A DNA stretch of 64,000 bases, from NCBI RefSeq assembly GCF_002847445.1, contig NZ_CP025430.1, forward strand, positions 2,666,001 to 2,730,000, read 5' to 3'. Origin of the DNA: Paracoccus zhejiangensis. Lineage in GTDB: Bacteria > Pseudomonadota > Alphaproteobacteria > Rhodobacterales > Rhodobacteraceae. This document shows, in pieces, positions 8,874 to 18,509 of the stretch. The notes beneath the pieces were generated by a model. That model saw nothing but the letters and a program-made list of their open reading frames with translations, was not told where the DNA came from and did not search any database. How positions within the stretch are numbered: position 1 is the first letter of the stretch; the number at the start of each line of letters is the position of its first letter. The position numbers and the translations under genes were made by a program.

Positions 8874-9674
8874 CTACTTCTTCTCGCGGTGAATCGGCTC
8901 GGCGGTGAAGCTGCCGCCCTGGTAGACGGCGACCGGCGCGTTCTTCGCCGGGCGCGGCACCTCGGACACGATCCGGTCAAGGTGGTCGGCAGCATTGTCC
9001 TGCGGCTCCCAACCCAGGTAACCTGCCGCTGAATTGTCCCACCAGCCGGCATCGTTCTTCGACGCGCCCCAGATGATCGGGCAGCCAAGGCGCGGGACGC
9101 GGAACACCGTGCCGATCAGCGAGACGAAATCGTCATGGCTGAACCAGCTTCCCAAGGCCCGCCAGTCCTTCGGCTCGGGCGTGCAAGAGCCGATGCGGAC
9201 GATCGCCGTTTCCTGCCCGAACTTGTCATAATACATCCGCGCCATCGCCTCGCCAAAGACCTTCGAAACGCCGTAAAGCCCGTCAGGCCGCACCGGGTCG
9301 CTGGCGTGCAGGCGCTGATCCTGCTTGTAGAAGCCGATGGTGTGGTTGGTGCTGGCGAAAAGGATGCGCGGCATCCCGTTGACCCGCGCCGCCTCGTAGA
9401 GGTTATAGACCCCGCGCAGGTTCGCCGGCGAGATCTGGTCAAAGCTGCGCTCGACCGAAACGCCGCCCAGATGCACGATGCCGTCGCAATCGGCGACGAT
9501 GTCGAACACCGCCTCTTCATTGGCCAGATCGCAGGTAAAGACTTCCTCGTTCTTCGCCGGCCGTCCCAGATCCGAGATGTCCGACAGCCGCAGCACCTCG
9601 GCCATCGGCGCCAGCCGTTCTCGCAACATCTGCCCCAGCGCGCCCGCTGCCCCCGTGATGAGCAACCGTTTCAT
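8874..9674 (-). CDS. udh: Uronate dehydrogenase (NAD-dependent epimerase/dehydratase family)
   Basis: This 266-residue protein matches the length and sequence pattern of bacterial uronate dehydrogenases, extended-SDR enzymes that oxidise D-glucuronate or D-galacturonate with NAD+ to the aldaro-lactone. It has T-G-A-A-G-A-L-G at residues 7-14, the catalytic Y-G-V-S-K near 135 and H-L-G-G-V near 70, plus the family-typical F-A-S-T-N-H-T-I-G-F-Y. I start it at the ATG at 9674, preceded by AGGAAG; an upstream in-frame ATG at 9740 would add 22 Arg-rich residues unlike the family. It lies downstream of thiQ but functionally belongs with the TRAP and dehydratase genes. Its product would enter an oxidative aldarate pathway. 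Confidence 0.85.
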   Translation of the reverse strand: MKRLLITGAAGALGQMLRERLAPMAEVLRLSDISDLGRPAKNEEVFTCDLANEEAVFDIVADCDGIVHLGGVSVERSFDQISPANLRGVYNLYEAARVNGMPRILFASTNHTIGFYKQDQRLHASDPVRPDGLYGVSKVFGEAMARMYYDKFGQETAIVRIGSCTPEPKDWRALGSWFSHDDFVSLIGTVFRVPRLGCPIIWGASKNDAGWWDNSAAGYLGWEPQDNAADHLDRIVSEVPRPAKNAPVAVYQGGSFTAEPIHREKK

Positions 9675-9740
9675 CCGCTTCCTTTCCGCTTTTCGCCGCA
9701 TGATGGGGCGAAACTCCTGCCGGGCGCAATGCTCGTCCAT

Positions 9741-10436
9741 CTATCCTCCCAGATAGGCTTTGAGGTCCGGCGGCGGATCATCCAGCAGCGGGCCGGTCGG
9801 CACGGGCGGTTCGGCGCGGCCGTCATGGATCACGATGGTCTCTGGGGCAAAGCGGCGCGCGTCGTCGGGATCATGCGTGACCATCAGCACCGTGGCGTCG
9901 GTCTGCCCGGCAATCTCGGCCAGCAGGTCCAGCATCTCGTCCTTCAGCGCCGGGCCAAGCGCGCCGAAGGGTTCGTCCAGAAGCAGGAGCGGGCGCGCCC
10001 GCAGCAGCACCCGCGCCAGCGCCACCCGGCTTTGCTGGCCGCCCGAGAGCTGCGCCGGTCGGCGGTCTGCCATGTCCTGCAGCCCGACCCGCGCCAAAGC
10101 GCCTGCGACCCGTTCCCGCTCGGCCGGTGACAGCCGCAGGTCGGGGCGCAACCCAAGGCCGACATTCTGCCCGACGCTCAGATGCGGAAACAGGTTCTGG
10201 TCCTGAAACAGCACCGAGACCGGCCTTTGCCCCGGCGACAGTGGCGCCAGATCGCGCCCCTGCCACAGCACCTGTCCCTGATCGGGGACCAGGAAGCCCG
10301 AGATCAGCCCCAGCAGCGTCGATTTCCCCGATCCCGACGGCCCGATCACCGCCACCCTCGCCCCGGTCCCGACGGTCAGATCGGCAGAGAGGCGGAAATC
10401 ACCAAGCGCCAGCCGCACCCCGCGAAACTCAAGCAT
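9741..10436 (-). CDS. thiQ: Thiamine ABC transporter ATP-binding protein
   Basis: This 231-residue ABC ATPase has Walker A G-P-S-G-S-G-K-S-T near residue 33, the Q-loop in F-Q-D-Q-N-L-F-P near 78, the signature L-S-G-G-Q-Q-S-R near 130, Walker B L-L-L-L-D-E-P-F near 150 and the switch His in V-T-H-D near 188. It energises uptake of thiamine or thiamine phosphates by ThiBP. The start overlaps thiP by 8 bp, and the whole operon is downstream of a TPP riboswitch, which fixes the identity better than the ATPase sequence alone. Confidence 0.92.
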   Translation of the reverse strand: MLEFRGVRLALGDFRLSADLTVGTGARVAVIGPSGSGKSTLLGLISGFLVPDQGQVLWQGRDLAPLSPGQRPVSVLFQDQNLFPHLSVGQNVGLGLRPDLRLSPAERERVAGALARVGLQDMADRRPAQLSGGQQSRVALARVLLRARPLLLLDEPFGALGPALKDEMLDLLAEIAGQTDATVLMVTHDPDDARRFAPETIVIHDGRAEPPVPTGPLLDDPPPDLKAYLGG

Positions 10437-11988
10437 TCAGCCGCCCTCCCCGGTCAAAGGCCCAGAAGAGGGCAAAGCTGATCGCCATCAGCAGCACCGC
10501 ACATCCGGCGGCATCGGCCATGCGATAGGCCGTCATCAACTGGTAAAGCTTCAGCGGCAGTGTCGGCTGGTCGCTGGCGAACAGCGTGATGACCCCCAGA
10601 TCACCCATGGCCAGCGCCGCCGCCAGCCCGCCGGCAAAGCCCAAGGGCCGGGCCAGACGCGGCAGGGTCAGATGGCGCAGCCGCGCCCAGCCCCGCAGGT
10701 CCAGCGACGCCGCCAGCCGTCCGTAGTCCTGTTCCAGCACCCGCGCCGCCGGGATCAGCGCGCGCAGGGCAAAGGGCAGCGCCATCACCGCGTTGATCGC
10801 CACCGTCACCGGCAGCGCCAGTTGCCCCGGCGTGATCCAGACCCGCAGGATCAGATAAAGGCCAGTACCCAGCACCAGCGGCGAGGCAATGATCGGCAGC
10901 ATCCCGGCGGCCTCGATCAGCCGGGCGGGCCATCCCGCACTTCCCCGTGCGATGGCCAGCGACAAGACGAGCCCCAGCGCCAGCGTCAGCAGCGCCGAGA
11001 CCAGCGCCATGATGACCGAGCGCCCCGCCGCGACCCAGACCGTCGCCTCCAGCGCCGGAAGGCGCGGCAGGCCGGCAAGGATCACGGTCAACATCGGCCA
11101 TAGCAGGAAGCCCGCCGCCAGCGTGATCGCCAGCGCATCGCCCCCGCGCCGCCAGCCACCCGGCCCGCGCAACGATGCCGCGCTGTCCATGCCGGCGCCA
11201 AAACCCGCAGGGATGGTGAACCGGCTGGCCAGCGCCATGGCGCCAAGGCACAGCCCAACCTGCACCAGCCCCAGCGTCGCCGCGCGGCCCATGTCGAAAT
11301 CGAAGCGGAAGGCCTGATAAATCGCCAGCTCGACCGTCGTGGCCTTCGGCCCGCCCCCCAACGCCAAGGCCACGGCGAAACTGGTCAGACAGACCAGGAA
11401 CACCGCCAGCCAGACCCCGGGCAGCACCGCCCTGAGCATCGGCCGTTCCAGATGCCGGGTGATGTCGCGGGGTGCAAAGCCAAGGCTCTCGGCCAGCCGG
11501 AAGCGTTCGGCGGGGATCCCTTGCCAACCCTGCAACAGCAGCCGCACCGACAAGGGCAGGTTGAAGAAGACATGGGCGAGGATGACGCCCTGCCAGCCAT
11601 AGATGCTGATCTCGGGCAGGCCGAGGGCACGAAGACCCTCGTTCAGCAGCCCGTTCCGGCCAAAGACCGAGATCAGCCCCATGATCGCGACGATCACCGG
11701 CAGGATGAAGGGCGCGCCCAGAAGCGTGACCAGCACCGAACGGCCCGGAAACCGCCGCCGCGCCAGCGCCCGCGCGACCGGGATCGCGAGCATGGCCGAA
11801 AGCGTGGCCGAAACGGCGGCCTGCCACAGCGTGAACCAGACCGCGCGCCAGTCCCACGGCCCCAGCCCCGAAAGCCCGCCGGCAAAGCTTGCCACCGCCG
11901 CCAGCGTGCCAAGGATCAGCCCGGCCAGCAGCGCGGCCGTGACCACCCCGCCAAGACCGGGTCTTACTGCGAGAACGCCGCCAGCCAT
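10429..11988 (-). CDS. thiP: Thiamine ABC transporter permease
   Basis: This 519-residue protein is a fused two-module permease of the ThiP/FbpB type, with about twelve membrane segments and two EAA loops (near residues 185-200, with A-E-S-L-G-F-A-P, and about 415-430, with A-A-S-L-D-L-R-G). It forms the inner-membrane channel for thiamine taken up by ThiB. The chosen ATG overlaps the end of thiB by 25 bp, an overlap consistent with coupled translation; a slightly later start cannot be excluded. Confidence 0.92.
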   Translation of the reverse strand: MAGGVLAVRPGLGGVVTAALLAGLILGTLAAVASFAGGLSGLGPWDWRAVWFTLWQAAVSATLSAMLAIPVARALARRRFPGRSVLVTLLGAPFILPVIVAIMGLISVFGRNGLLNEGLRALGLPEISIYGWQGVILAHVFFNLPLSVRLLLQGWQGIPAERFRLAESLGFAPRDITRHLERPMLRAVLPGVWLAVFLVCLTSFAVALALGGGPKATTVELAIYQAFRFDFDMGRAATLGLVQVGLCLGAMALASRFTIPAGFGAGMDSAASLRGPGGWRRGGDALAITLAAGFLLWPMLTVILAGLPRLPALEATVWVAAGRSVIMALVSALLTLALGLVLSLAIARGSAGWPARLIEAAGMLPIIASPLVLGTGLYLILRVWITPGQLALPVTVAINAVMALPFALRALIPAARVLEQDYGRLAASLDLRGWARLRHLTLPRLARPLGFAGGLAAALAMGDLGVITLFASDQPTLPLKLYQLMTAYRMADAAGCAVLLMAISFALFWAFDRGGRLNA

Positions 11989-12944
11989 TCATCCAGCGCC
12001 GGCCGGCGCAGCGCCTCGGCCTCGTCCTCGCTATAGAACAGGGTCTTGTCCGGTCGCGGCAGATCGCGCATCACCTGTGGCCAGTCGGCCTCGGGCAGTT
12101 TCGACGGCAGCGACCAGTTGGCATGGGGAATGACGCTCTGGAATTTGGGCGTCAGCACCCAGTCCATGAAGCTCTGCGCCAGTTCCGGCTGATCCGTGCC
12201 CTTCACCTGCGCCGCCACTTCGGTCAGGAAATAATGCCCCTCCGGGAAAATCGCGGCGTGCTTGGTTTTGTCGCCTTCGGCCTCGATGTGATAGGCGGGC
12301 GAGGTGGTGAAGGACAGCACCATATCGGCCTCGCCTTCGGTGAAGAGGCCATAGCTTTCCGACCAGCCCTTGGTCACGGTCAGCACCTTCGGCGCCAGCT
12401 TGGCCCAGGCCTGCGGCGCGCCCTCGCCATAGACCGACTTGACCCACAAGAGCAGCGCCAGACCCGAGATCGAACCGCGCGGGTCCTGGATGACGATCTT
12501 CAGATCCTCGGGCGCGTCCAGCAATTCGGCGAAGCTTTTCGGCGGATTTGGCGTGCGGGTCTCGTCATAGATGAAGGCGGTCTCGCTCCAGTTATAGGGC
12601 AGGAAGATGTCATCCTCCCAAGCCACGGGCAGAGACATATCCGAAGTGTCCTGCCCATGCTGCGCGAAAAGGCCAGAGGCGCGGGCGCGGGCCAGCACAT
12701 CGGTGTTGAGGCCGAAGACAACATCGGCCTCGGTCCCCTCGCCTTCCATCAGGAGGCGGGGGAGGATGTCGCCGGTGACGAATGTCAGGTCGCAGCCGCA
12801 GATCGCCTCGAACCCCTCCTCGATCTTCGGACCCGGCCCCCATTCGCTGGTGACGTAATCCTCGGCATAGACGGTCAGCACCGGCTTTTCCTGCGCCAGC
12901 GCGGGGCTGGCGGCCAGCAGGGCCAGAAGGGCAAGGCGTTTCAT
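11964..12944 (-). CDS. thiB: Thiamine-binding periplasmic protein
   Basis: This 326-residue protein has a short signal peptide ending A-L-A-Q-E near residue 18 and the ThiB/TbpA pattern: L-T-V-Y-A-E-D-Y at the mature N-terminus, a C-G-C pair near residue 50, and W-S-E-S-Y-G near 195. It binds thiamine and its phosphates in the periplasm and delivers them to ThiPQ. It is the first gene after the TPP riboswitch, about 45 bp away, so the operon should be switched off when TPP is plentiful. Confidence 0.92.
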   Translation of the reverse strand: MKRLALLALLAASPALAQEKPVLTVYAEDYVTSEWGPGPKIEEGFEAICGCDLTFVTGDILPRLLMEGEGTEADVVFGLNTDVLARARASGLFAQHGQDTSDMSLPVAWEDDIFLPYNWSETAFIYDETRTPNPPKSFAELLDAPEDLKIVIQDPRGSISGLALLLWVKSVYGEGAPQAWAKLAPKVLTVTKGWSESYGLFTEGEADMVLSFTTSPAYHIEAEGDKTKHAAIFPEGHYFLTEVAAQVKGTDQPELAQSFMDWVLTPKFQSVIPHANWSLPSKLPEADWPQVMRDLPRPDKTLFYSEDEAEALRRPALDEWLAAFSQ

Positions 12945-12988
12945 CGCGACCTCCTTTGTCAGGGTTCCGAAAAGAAGGATCGCGAAAC

Positions 12989-13065
12989 CTTCCCTCCGCC
13001 GGTGTGAGCCGGATCAGGTTCAACGGGTCCGCTATCGCGTCTCAGCCCTGTGGGCACCCCGAGGT
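12989..13065 (-). promoter_or_regulatory. TPP riboswitch (THI element)
   Basis: On the minus strand the leader of thiB reads through the canonical THI-box blocks in order: GGGGTGCCC, GGCTGAGA, ACCCGTTGAACCTGATCCGG and CACCGGCGGAGGGA. These form the P2/P4 arms of the thiamine pyrophosphate aptamer. The element ends about 45 bp before the thiB ATG with no obvious T-tract in between, so control is more likely at translation initiation than at termination (inference). Confidence 0.95.
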
Positions 13066-13137
13066 GGCTGCAAATGTAGAGGTTCCACCGGCCAGCGCAA
13101 GCGGCTAGAAACGCCAGGAACGACAGGCAAGGCGCAG

Positions 13138-15774
13138 ATGACTGACCAGCCCACTCCGATGATGGTGCAATATCTGGCGATCCGGGAGGCCAATCCCGGC
13201 GCGCTGCTGTTCTATCGCATGGGCGATTTCTACGAGATGTTCTTTGACGATGCGGTGGCCGCGGCCGCCGCACTCGACATCGCGCTGACCAAGCGCGGCA
13301 CCCATCAGGGCGAGCCGATCCCGATGTGCGGCGTGCCGGTCCATGCCGCCGAGTCCTATCTGCTGACGCTGATCCGCAAGGGCTTCCGCGTGGCCATTGC
13401 CGAGCAGATGGAGGACCCGGCCGAGGCCAAGAAGCGCGGTTCGAAATCTGTGGTCGCCCGCGATGTCGTGCGGCTGGTCACCCCCGGCACACTGACCGAG
13501 GAATCGCTGCTGGAGGCGCGCCGCCACAACTTCCTCGCCGCCTTCGCCACGGTGCGCGAGGAGTCGGCGCTGGCTTGGGTCGATATTTCCACTGGCGCCT
13601 TTCAGGTGATGGAATGTTCGCTGCCCCGCCTTGCCCCGGAACTGGCGCGGCTCGCCCCGCGCGAGCTTCTGGCCGTCGAGGGTGCGGACCTTGACGATCT
13701 GGCGGCGGATGCCGGTGCGGCGCTGACCGACCTGCCGCCCGGTGCCTTCGACAGCGGCGCGGGGGCGCGGCGGCTGTCGGCGCTTTACGGGGTCGAGACG
13801 CTGGACGGGTTCGGTGCCTTCACCCGGGCCGAGCTGTCGGCCATGGGCGCGATCGTCGACTATCTGGACATGACGCAAAAGGGCAAGCTGCCGCTGCTGC
13901 GCCCGCCTGTCCGCGAACGCGCCGGCGGGGCGATGCAGATCGACGCCGCCACGCGTCGCAACCTCGAACTGACGCAGGCCCTGTCGGGTGGGCGCGAGGG
14001 GTCGCTGCTGTCGGCCATCGACCGCACGGTGACGGCGGCGGGGGCGCGTCTGCTGGAACGGCGGATCAGCGCGCCGAGCCGTGATCTGGCGCTGATCCAT
14101 GCAAGGCAGGATGCGGTGACGGCGCTGGTCGAGGATGCCCGCCTTGCCGCCGACCTGCGCGATGCCCTTTCGCGCGTGCCCGACATGGACCGCGCGTTGT
14201 CGCGGCTGGCGCTGGACCGGGGCGGCCCGCGTGATCTCTCCGCCATCCGCGCCGGGCTGACCCAAGGCGCCGGGATCGCCGCCCGCCTGCCCGAGGACGC
14301 GCCGCAGGTGCTGCTGGATGCCGCCCGCGACCTGACAGGCCATGACGAACTGATCGACCTGCTGGATGACGCATTGGTGGCCGAACCGCCGCTGCTGGCC
14401 CGCGATGGCGGCTTTGTCGCCCCCGGCCATGAGGCCGATCTGGACGAAACCCGGCGGCTCAGGGACGAGGGCCGGGGCGTCATCGCCGGGATGCAGGCCG
14501 ATTACATCGCGCTGGCGGGCGTTCAAAGCCTGAAGATCAAGCACAACAACGTGCTGGGTTACTTCATCGAGACGACCACAACCCATGCCGAGAAGATGCT
14601 GGCCCCGCCGCTGAACGAGACCTTCATCCACCGCCAGACCACCGCCAACCAGATCCGCTTTACCACCGTCCCGCTGTCGGAACTGGAAACCCGCATCCTG
14701 AACGCCCGCGACCGGGCGCTCGAGATCGAGCGCGGCATTTTTGAACGCCTGCGCGGCGCGGTTCTGGATCAGGCCGCCGCCATCGGTCAGGCGGCGCGGG
14801 CCTTGGCCGAGATCGATCTGGCTGCCGCCTTTGCCGATATCGCCACCGGCGAAAGCTGGTCGCGCCCGCGCGTCGATGACAGCCGCGCCTTCCTGGTCGA
14901 GGGCGGGCGGCATCCGGTCGTCGAACGCGCGCTGAAGCGCAAGGCCGAGGGGTTCGTCGCCAATGACTGCGACCTGACCACCGGCGAGACCCCGGCGATC
15001 TGGCTGCTGACCGGGCCGAACATGGCCGGCAAATCGACCTTCCTGCGCCAGAACGCGCTGATCGCGGTGCTGGCACAGGCCGGCGCCTATGTCCCGGCCC
15101 GCCGCGCCCATATCGGCATGGTCAGCCAGCTGTTCAGCCGGGTCGGCGCGGCAGATGATCTGGCGCGCGGACGCTCGACCTTCATGGTCGAGATGGTCGA
15201 GACCGCCGCCATCCTCAATCAGGCCGACGATCATGCGCTGGTCATCCTCGACGAGATCGGGCGCGGCACTGCAACCTGGGACGGGCTATCGATTGCCTGG
15301 GCGGTGATGGAGCATCTGCACGGCGCCAACCGCTGCCGGGCGCTGTTCGCCACCCATTACCACGAGATGACGGCGCTGTCGGCGCGGCTCGACGGGGTGG
15401 AAAACGCCACCGTCGCCGTGCGCGAATGGGAGGGCGAGGTGATCTTCCTGCATGAAGTCCGAAAGGGCGCCGCCGATCGCAGCTATGGCGTGCAGGTGGC
15501 GCGGCTGGCGGGCCTGCCGGCTTCGGTCGTCGAGCGCGCGCGCGAGGTGCTGACCGCGCTGGAATCGGGCGAACGCGAGGGGGCAGCCCGTCCGGCCGCG
15601 CTGATCGACGACCTGCCCCTCTTCCGAGCGGCCCCTGCGGCCCCTGCCCCGGCAAGGGCCAAGGAAAGCCCGGTTGATGCGCGCATCAAGGCCATCCATC
15701 CCGACAGCCTGACCCCGCGCGAGGCGCTGGACCTGATCTACGAGTTGAAATCCCTGACCGGAGAGACCGCATGA
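13138..15774 (+). CDS. mutS: DNA mismatch repair protein MutS
   Basis: This 878-residue protein is MutS, which recognises base mismatches and small loops and recruits MutL. The mismatch-binding motif F-Y-E is present in M-G-D-F-Y-E-M-F near residue 33. The ATPase domain has Walker [11 protein letters not shown] near 628, Walker [10 protein letters not shown] near 705 and the conserved T-H-Y-H-E near 743. Length is slightly above E. coli MutS (853). It starts 73 bp from the end of the divergent TPP riboswitch, and its stop overlaps aroC by 4 bp (ATGA). Confidence 0.97.
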   Translation: MTDQPTPMMVQYLAIREANPGALLFYRMGDFYEMFFDDAVAAAAALDIALTKRGTHQGEPIPMCGVPVHAAESYLLTLIRKGFRVAIAEQMEDPAEAKKRGSKSVVARDVVRLVTPGTLTEESLLEARRHNFLAAFATVREESALAWVDISTGAFQVMECSLPRLAPELARLAPRELLAVEGADLDDLAADAGAALTDLPPGAFDSGAGARRLSALYGVETLDGFGAFTRAELSAMGAIVDYLDMTQKGKLPLLRPPVRERAGGAMQIDAATRRNLELTQALSGGREGSLLSAIDRTVTAAGARLLERRISAPSRDLALIHARQDAVTALVEDARLAADLRDALSRVPDMDRALSRLALDRGGPRDLSAIRAGLTQGAGIAARLPEDAPQVLLDAARDLTGHDELIDLLDDALVAEPPLLARDGGFVAPGHEADLDETRRLRDEGRGVIAGMQADYIALAGVQSLKIKHNNVLGYFIETTTTHAEKMLAPPLNETFIHRQTTANQIRFTTVPLSELETRILNARDRALEIERGIFERLRGAVLDQAAAIGQAARALAEIDLAAAFADIATGESWSRPRVDDSRAFLVEGGRHPVVERALKRKAEGFVANDCDLTTGETPAIWLLTGPNMAGKSTFLRQNALIAVLAQAGAYVPARRAHIGMVSQLFSRVGAADDLARGRSTFMVEMVETAAILNQADDHALVILDEIGRGTATWDGLSIAWAVMEHLHGANRCRALFATHYHEMTALSARLDGVENATVAVREWEGEVIFLHEVRKGAADRSYGVQVARLAGLPASVVERAREVLTALESGEREGAARPAALIDDLPLFRAAPAAPAPARAKESPVDARIKAIHPDSLTPREALDLIYELKSLTGETA

Positions 15775-16871
15775 GCTACAACACCTTTGGCCGCGAATTC
15801 CGGTTCACCACCTGGGGCGAAAGCCACGGCCCGGCGCTTGGCGCGACCGTCGATGGCACGCCGCCGGGCGTGCCCCTGGACGAGGCCTTCATCCAGCAGT
15901 TTCTGGACCGCCGCCGTCCGGGGACCAGCAAGCACACCACGCAGCGGCGCGAGGCCGACCAGGTGCGCATCCTCTCGGGCGTGTTCGAGGGCAGGACCAC
16001 CGGCACGCCGATCCAGCTGATGATCGAGAATACCGACCAGCGCAGCAAGGATTACGGCGATATCGCGCAGGCCTATCGCCCGGGCCATGCCGATATCACC
16101 TACCAGCTGAAATACGGCCATCGCGACTATCGCGGCGGCGGGCGTTCCTCGGCGCGCGAGACAGCGGCGCGGGTCGCCGCCGGGGGCGTGGCCCATGCGG
16201 TGCTGCGACAGATGCTGCCCGACCTCAGGATCACTGGCTATATGGTGCAGATGGGCGCGATGCACCTGGAGCGCGGGCGTTTCGATCGCTCGGCCATCGA
16301 CGAGAACCCGTTCTTCCTGCCCGATGCCACGGCGGCGGATGCCTGGGCAGATTATCTCGATGGCATCCGCAAGGACCAGAACAGCGTCGGCGCGGCGGTC
16401 GAGGTGCTGATCGAGGGCTGCCCGCCGGGTCTCGGCGCGCCGGTCTATGCCAAGCTGGACACGGATCTGGCCGCGGCGATGATGTCGATCAACGCGGTGA
16501 AGGGGGTCGAGATCGGCGAGGGCATGGCCGCCGCCGCCCTGACCGGCACCGCCAATGCCGACGAGATCCGCATGGGCAATGACGGCCCGATCTTCCTGTC
16601 GAACCATGCCGGCGGGATTCTGGGCGGGATCTCCTCGGGTCAGGACATCGTGGTCCGCTTCTCGGTGAAGCCCACCAGTTCCATCACCACGCCGCGCCGC
16701 TCGATCAACGCCAAGGGCGAGGAGATCGACCTGATCACCAAGGGCCGCCACGATCCCTGCGTCGGGATCCGCGCCGTGCCGGTGGCCGAGGCAATGGCGG
16801 CTTGCGTGATCCTCGACCACCTGCTGATGGACCGGGCGCAGACCGGCGGGGTGCGCGGCCAGATCGGCTGA
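15771..16871 (+). CDS. aroC: Chorismate synthase
   Basis: This 366-residue enzyme converts 5-enolpyruvylshikimate-3-phosphate to chorismate, the last shikimate-pathway step, using reduced FMN. The signatures are all visible: G-E-S-H-G-P-A-L-G at residues 16-24, the G-Y-R-P-G-H-A-D segment, and the triad-like [11 protein letters not shown] near 125, followed by the C-terminal R-H-D-P-C-V-G-I-R near 325. The ATG overlaps the mutS stop, an unusual pairing but consistent with translational coupling. Confidence 0.97.
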   Translation: MSYNTFGREFRFTTWGESHGPALGATVDGTPPGVPLDEAFIQQFLDRRRPGTSKHTTQRREADQVRILSGVFEGRTTGTPIQLMIENTDQRSKDYGDIAQAYRPGHADITYQLKYGHRDYRGGGRSSARETAARVAAGGVAHAVLRQMLPDLRITGYMVQMGAMHLERGRFDRSAIDENPFFLPDATAADAWADYLDGIRKDQNSVGAAVEVLIEGCPPGLGAPVYAKLDTDLAAAMMSINAVKGVEIGEGMAAAALTGTANADEIRMGNDGPIFLSNHAGGILGGISSGQDIVVRFSVKPTSSITTPRRSINAKGEEIDLITKGRHDPCVGIRAVPVAEAMAACVILDHLLMDRAQTGGVRGQIG

Positions 16872-16887
16872 AGAGAGGGCGGAACGC

Positions 16888-17535
16888 TCAGACGATCAGC
16901 GCACTCAGCGGCGGCAATCCGTCCACCTCCGCCTCGATCCGGTCCCCGCGCTGCAGGGCACTGACGCCGGCGGGCGTGCCGGTCATTACCAGGTCGCCCG
17001 GCATCAGCCGGTAGAGGGTCGACAGGAAGGCCACGATCTCGGCTTCGGAAAAGATCATCTGGTCGAGCCGGCCGTCCTGCCGCACCGCCCCGTTGACGGT
17101 GAGCCGGATGCCGGGGCCGGCAGGGGCCGAGGACAGCGGCGCGACCACCGCAGAGAAATCGAAATCCTTCGCCGCGTCCCACGGGCGGCGCTTGTCCTTG
17201 GCCTCGGCCTGCAGGTCGCGCCGGGTCATGTCGATGCCCACGGCCCGCCCGACGATCGCCGCCGCTGCCGCCTCGGGCGTGGCATCGACCAACTCCGTCC
17301 CGATGGCCAGCACCAGCTCGACCTCGTGGTGCAGGTCCGTGGTGCCCGGTGGATAGGGCACATCGCCCGGCCCGGTCAGCGCATGGGCGGATTTGGTGAA
17401 AAAGAAGGGCTTCTCGCGGTCAACCTCGTTGCCCATTTCGGCGGCATGGTCGGCATAGTTGCGGCCGATGCAGAAGATGCGACGGACCGGGAAGTCGCTG
17501 CCGTCCAGAGGCAGGCTGGGGGTCGGAAGGGTCAT
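16888..17535 (-). CDS. Fumarylacetoacetate hydrolase family protein
   Basis: This 215-residue protein belongs to the FAH family (2-hydroxyhepta-2,4-diene-1,7-dioate isomerase, acylpyruvase, oxaloacetate decarboxylase). It has the family landmarks C-I-G-R-N-Y near residue 22, the metal-binding E in H-H-E-V-E-L near 70-75, the D in G-I-D-M-T near 100, and G-T-P-A-G-V near 190. The compact size fits acylpyruvate hydrolase (FAHD1-like) enzymes. Its start overlaps the ribokinase stop by 4 bp (ATGA), so the two are co-translated. The exact substrate is not readable from sequence. Confidence 0.87.
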   Translation of the reverse strand: MTLPTPSLPLDGSDFPVRRIFCIGRNYADHAAEMGNEVDREKPFFFTKSAHALTGPGDVPYPPGTTDLHHEVELVLAIGTELVDATPEAAAAAIVGRAVGIDMTRRDLQAEAKDKRRPWDAAKDFDFSAVVAPLSSAPAGPGIRLTVNGAVRQDGRLDQMIFSEAEIVAFLSTLYRLMPGDLVMTGTPAGVSALQRGDRIEAEVDGLPPLSALIV

Positions 17536-18413
17536 TCTTGCTCCTTGCTGGCCAGGAATTGCTCGACCTCGTCGAGCTTGGGGATGGCGTCACCGGCGCC
17601 GCTGCGGGTGACCTTCAGCGCCGCCGCCGCCGCCGCGCGGCGCAGCGCCACCGGGATGTCGTCGCCCCGATCCAGCCCGGCGATGAAATAGCCGGCAAAG
17701 CAGTCGCCCGCGCCCGTGGTATCCACGACCTCGACCGGATAGGCCGGCACCTCGAAGCTGCGCCCGCCGCGCAGATCGCGGTATTCCGCCCCCTTGGCGC
17801 CACGGGTGATCAGCATCCCCTCGACCGCCAGATCCTCGCCGAAGGCCGCCGTCAGTTCCGCTGCCTCGCCCTCGTTCACCGCGATGATCGAGACATGTGG
17901 CAGCACGGCGCGCAGCGCCTCGATGTCGAAGGGCGCGGCGGAATAGACCACCCGAACCGCTCGCTTTGCCGCCACCTGCGCCAGTTCGACCTGCAGGTTC
18001 GTCTCGTTCTGCATCAAGAGGAAGTCCCTGCCCTTCATCCGGGCGATGGCGGACTTGAACTGCTCTTGCTGCAAGGTCCGGTTGGCGCCGCCATGGATGA
18101 CGATGGAATTCTCGCCGTCATCGTCCAGGAGGATGATGGCATGGCCTGTGGCCTGGTCGTGGTGGCGAACGATATGGGTGGTGTCGACGCCGGCACTGGT
18201 CAGGCGTCCGACCACCCAGTCATCGGAGCGCGCCGCCGCGCCCAGGTGGACCACGCTGGCCCCGGCGCGCGCTGCGGCGAGCGACTGGTTGGCGCCCTTG
18301 CCGCCCAAGCCCTTGCGATAGTCACGGGCCGACAGCGTCTCGCCGGGGCGCGGCAGGTGCGGCAGATGATAGGTATGGTCGATATTGATCGACCCGAGAT
18401 TCCAGACGGTCAT
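17532..18413 (-). CDS. rbsK: Ribokinase (PfkB family sugar kinase)
   Basis: This 293-residue protein has the PfkB-family layout: N-terminal G-S-I-N-I-D-H near residue 6, G-G-K-G-A-N-Q near 38-44, and the C-terminal signature D-T-T-G-A-G-D-C-F-A-G near 235, where the Asp is the catalytic base. Ribokinase phosphorylates D-ribose at O5. I use the ATG at 18413; an in-frame ATG at 18473 would add 20 residues and overlaps the terminator of the neighbouring pet operon. The kinase may act on ribose or another furanose, and no ribose transporter is in view. Confidence 0.82.
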   Translation of the reverse strand: MTVWNLGSINIDHTYHLPHLPRPGETLSARDYRKGLGGKGANQSLAAARAGASVVHLGAAARSDDWVVGRLTSAGVDTTHIVRHHDQATGHAIILLDDDGENSIVIHGGANRTLQQEQFKSAIARMKGRDFLLMQNETNLQVELAQVAAKRAVRVVYSAAPFDIEALRAVLPHVSIIAVNEGEAAELTAAFGEDLAVEGMLITRGAKGAEYRDLRGGRSFEVPAYPVEVVDTTGAGDCFAGYFIAGLDRGDDIPVALRRAAAAAALKVTRSGAGDAIPKLDEVEQFLASKEQE

Positions 18414-18459
18414 GGCCTGCCCCTTCGCTGATCCCTGCCAAGCCGATGTGACAAAAAGA

Positions 18460-18482
18460 AACGCGCCCGGCAAGGGCGCGTT
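18460..18482 (-). terminator. Rho-independent terminator of petABC
   Basis: A 9-bp stem (18460-18468 with 18474-18482) and a 5-nt loop lie 27 bp after the petC stop on the minus strand and are followed on that strand by TTTCTTTTTGT, a good U-tract. It closes the cytochrome bc1 operon. Confidence 0.85.
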
Positions 18483-18509
18483 CCGAAATCACGATCGCTG
18501 CGTCTGGGA

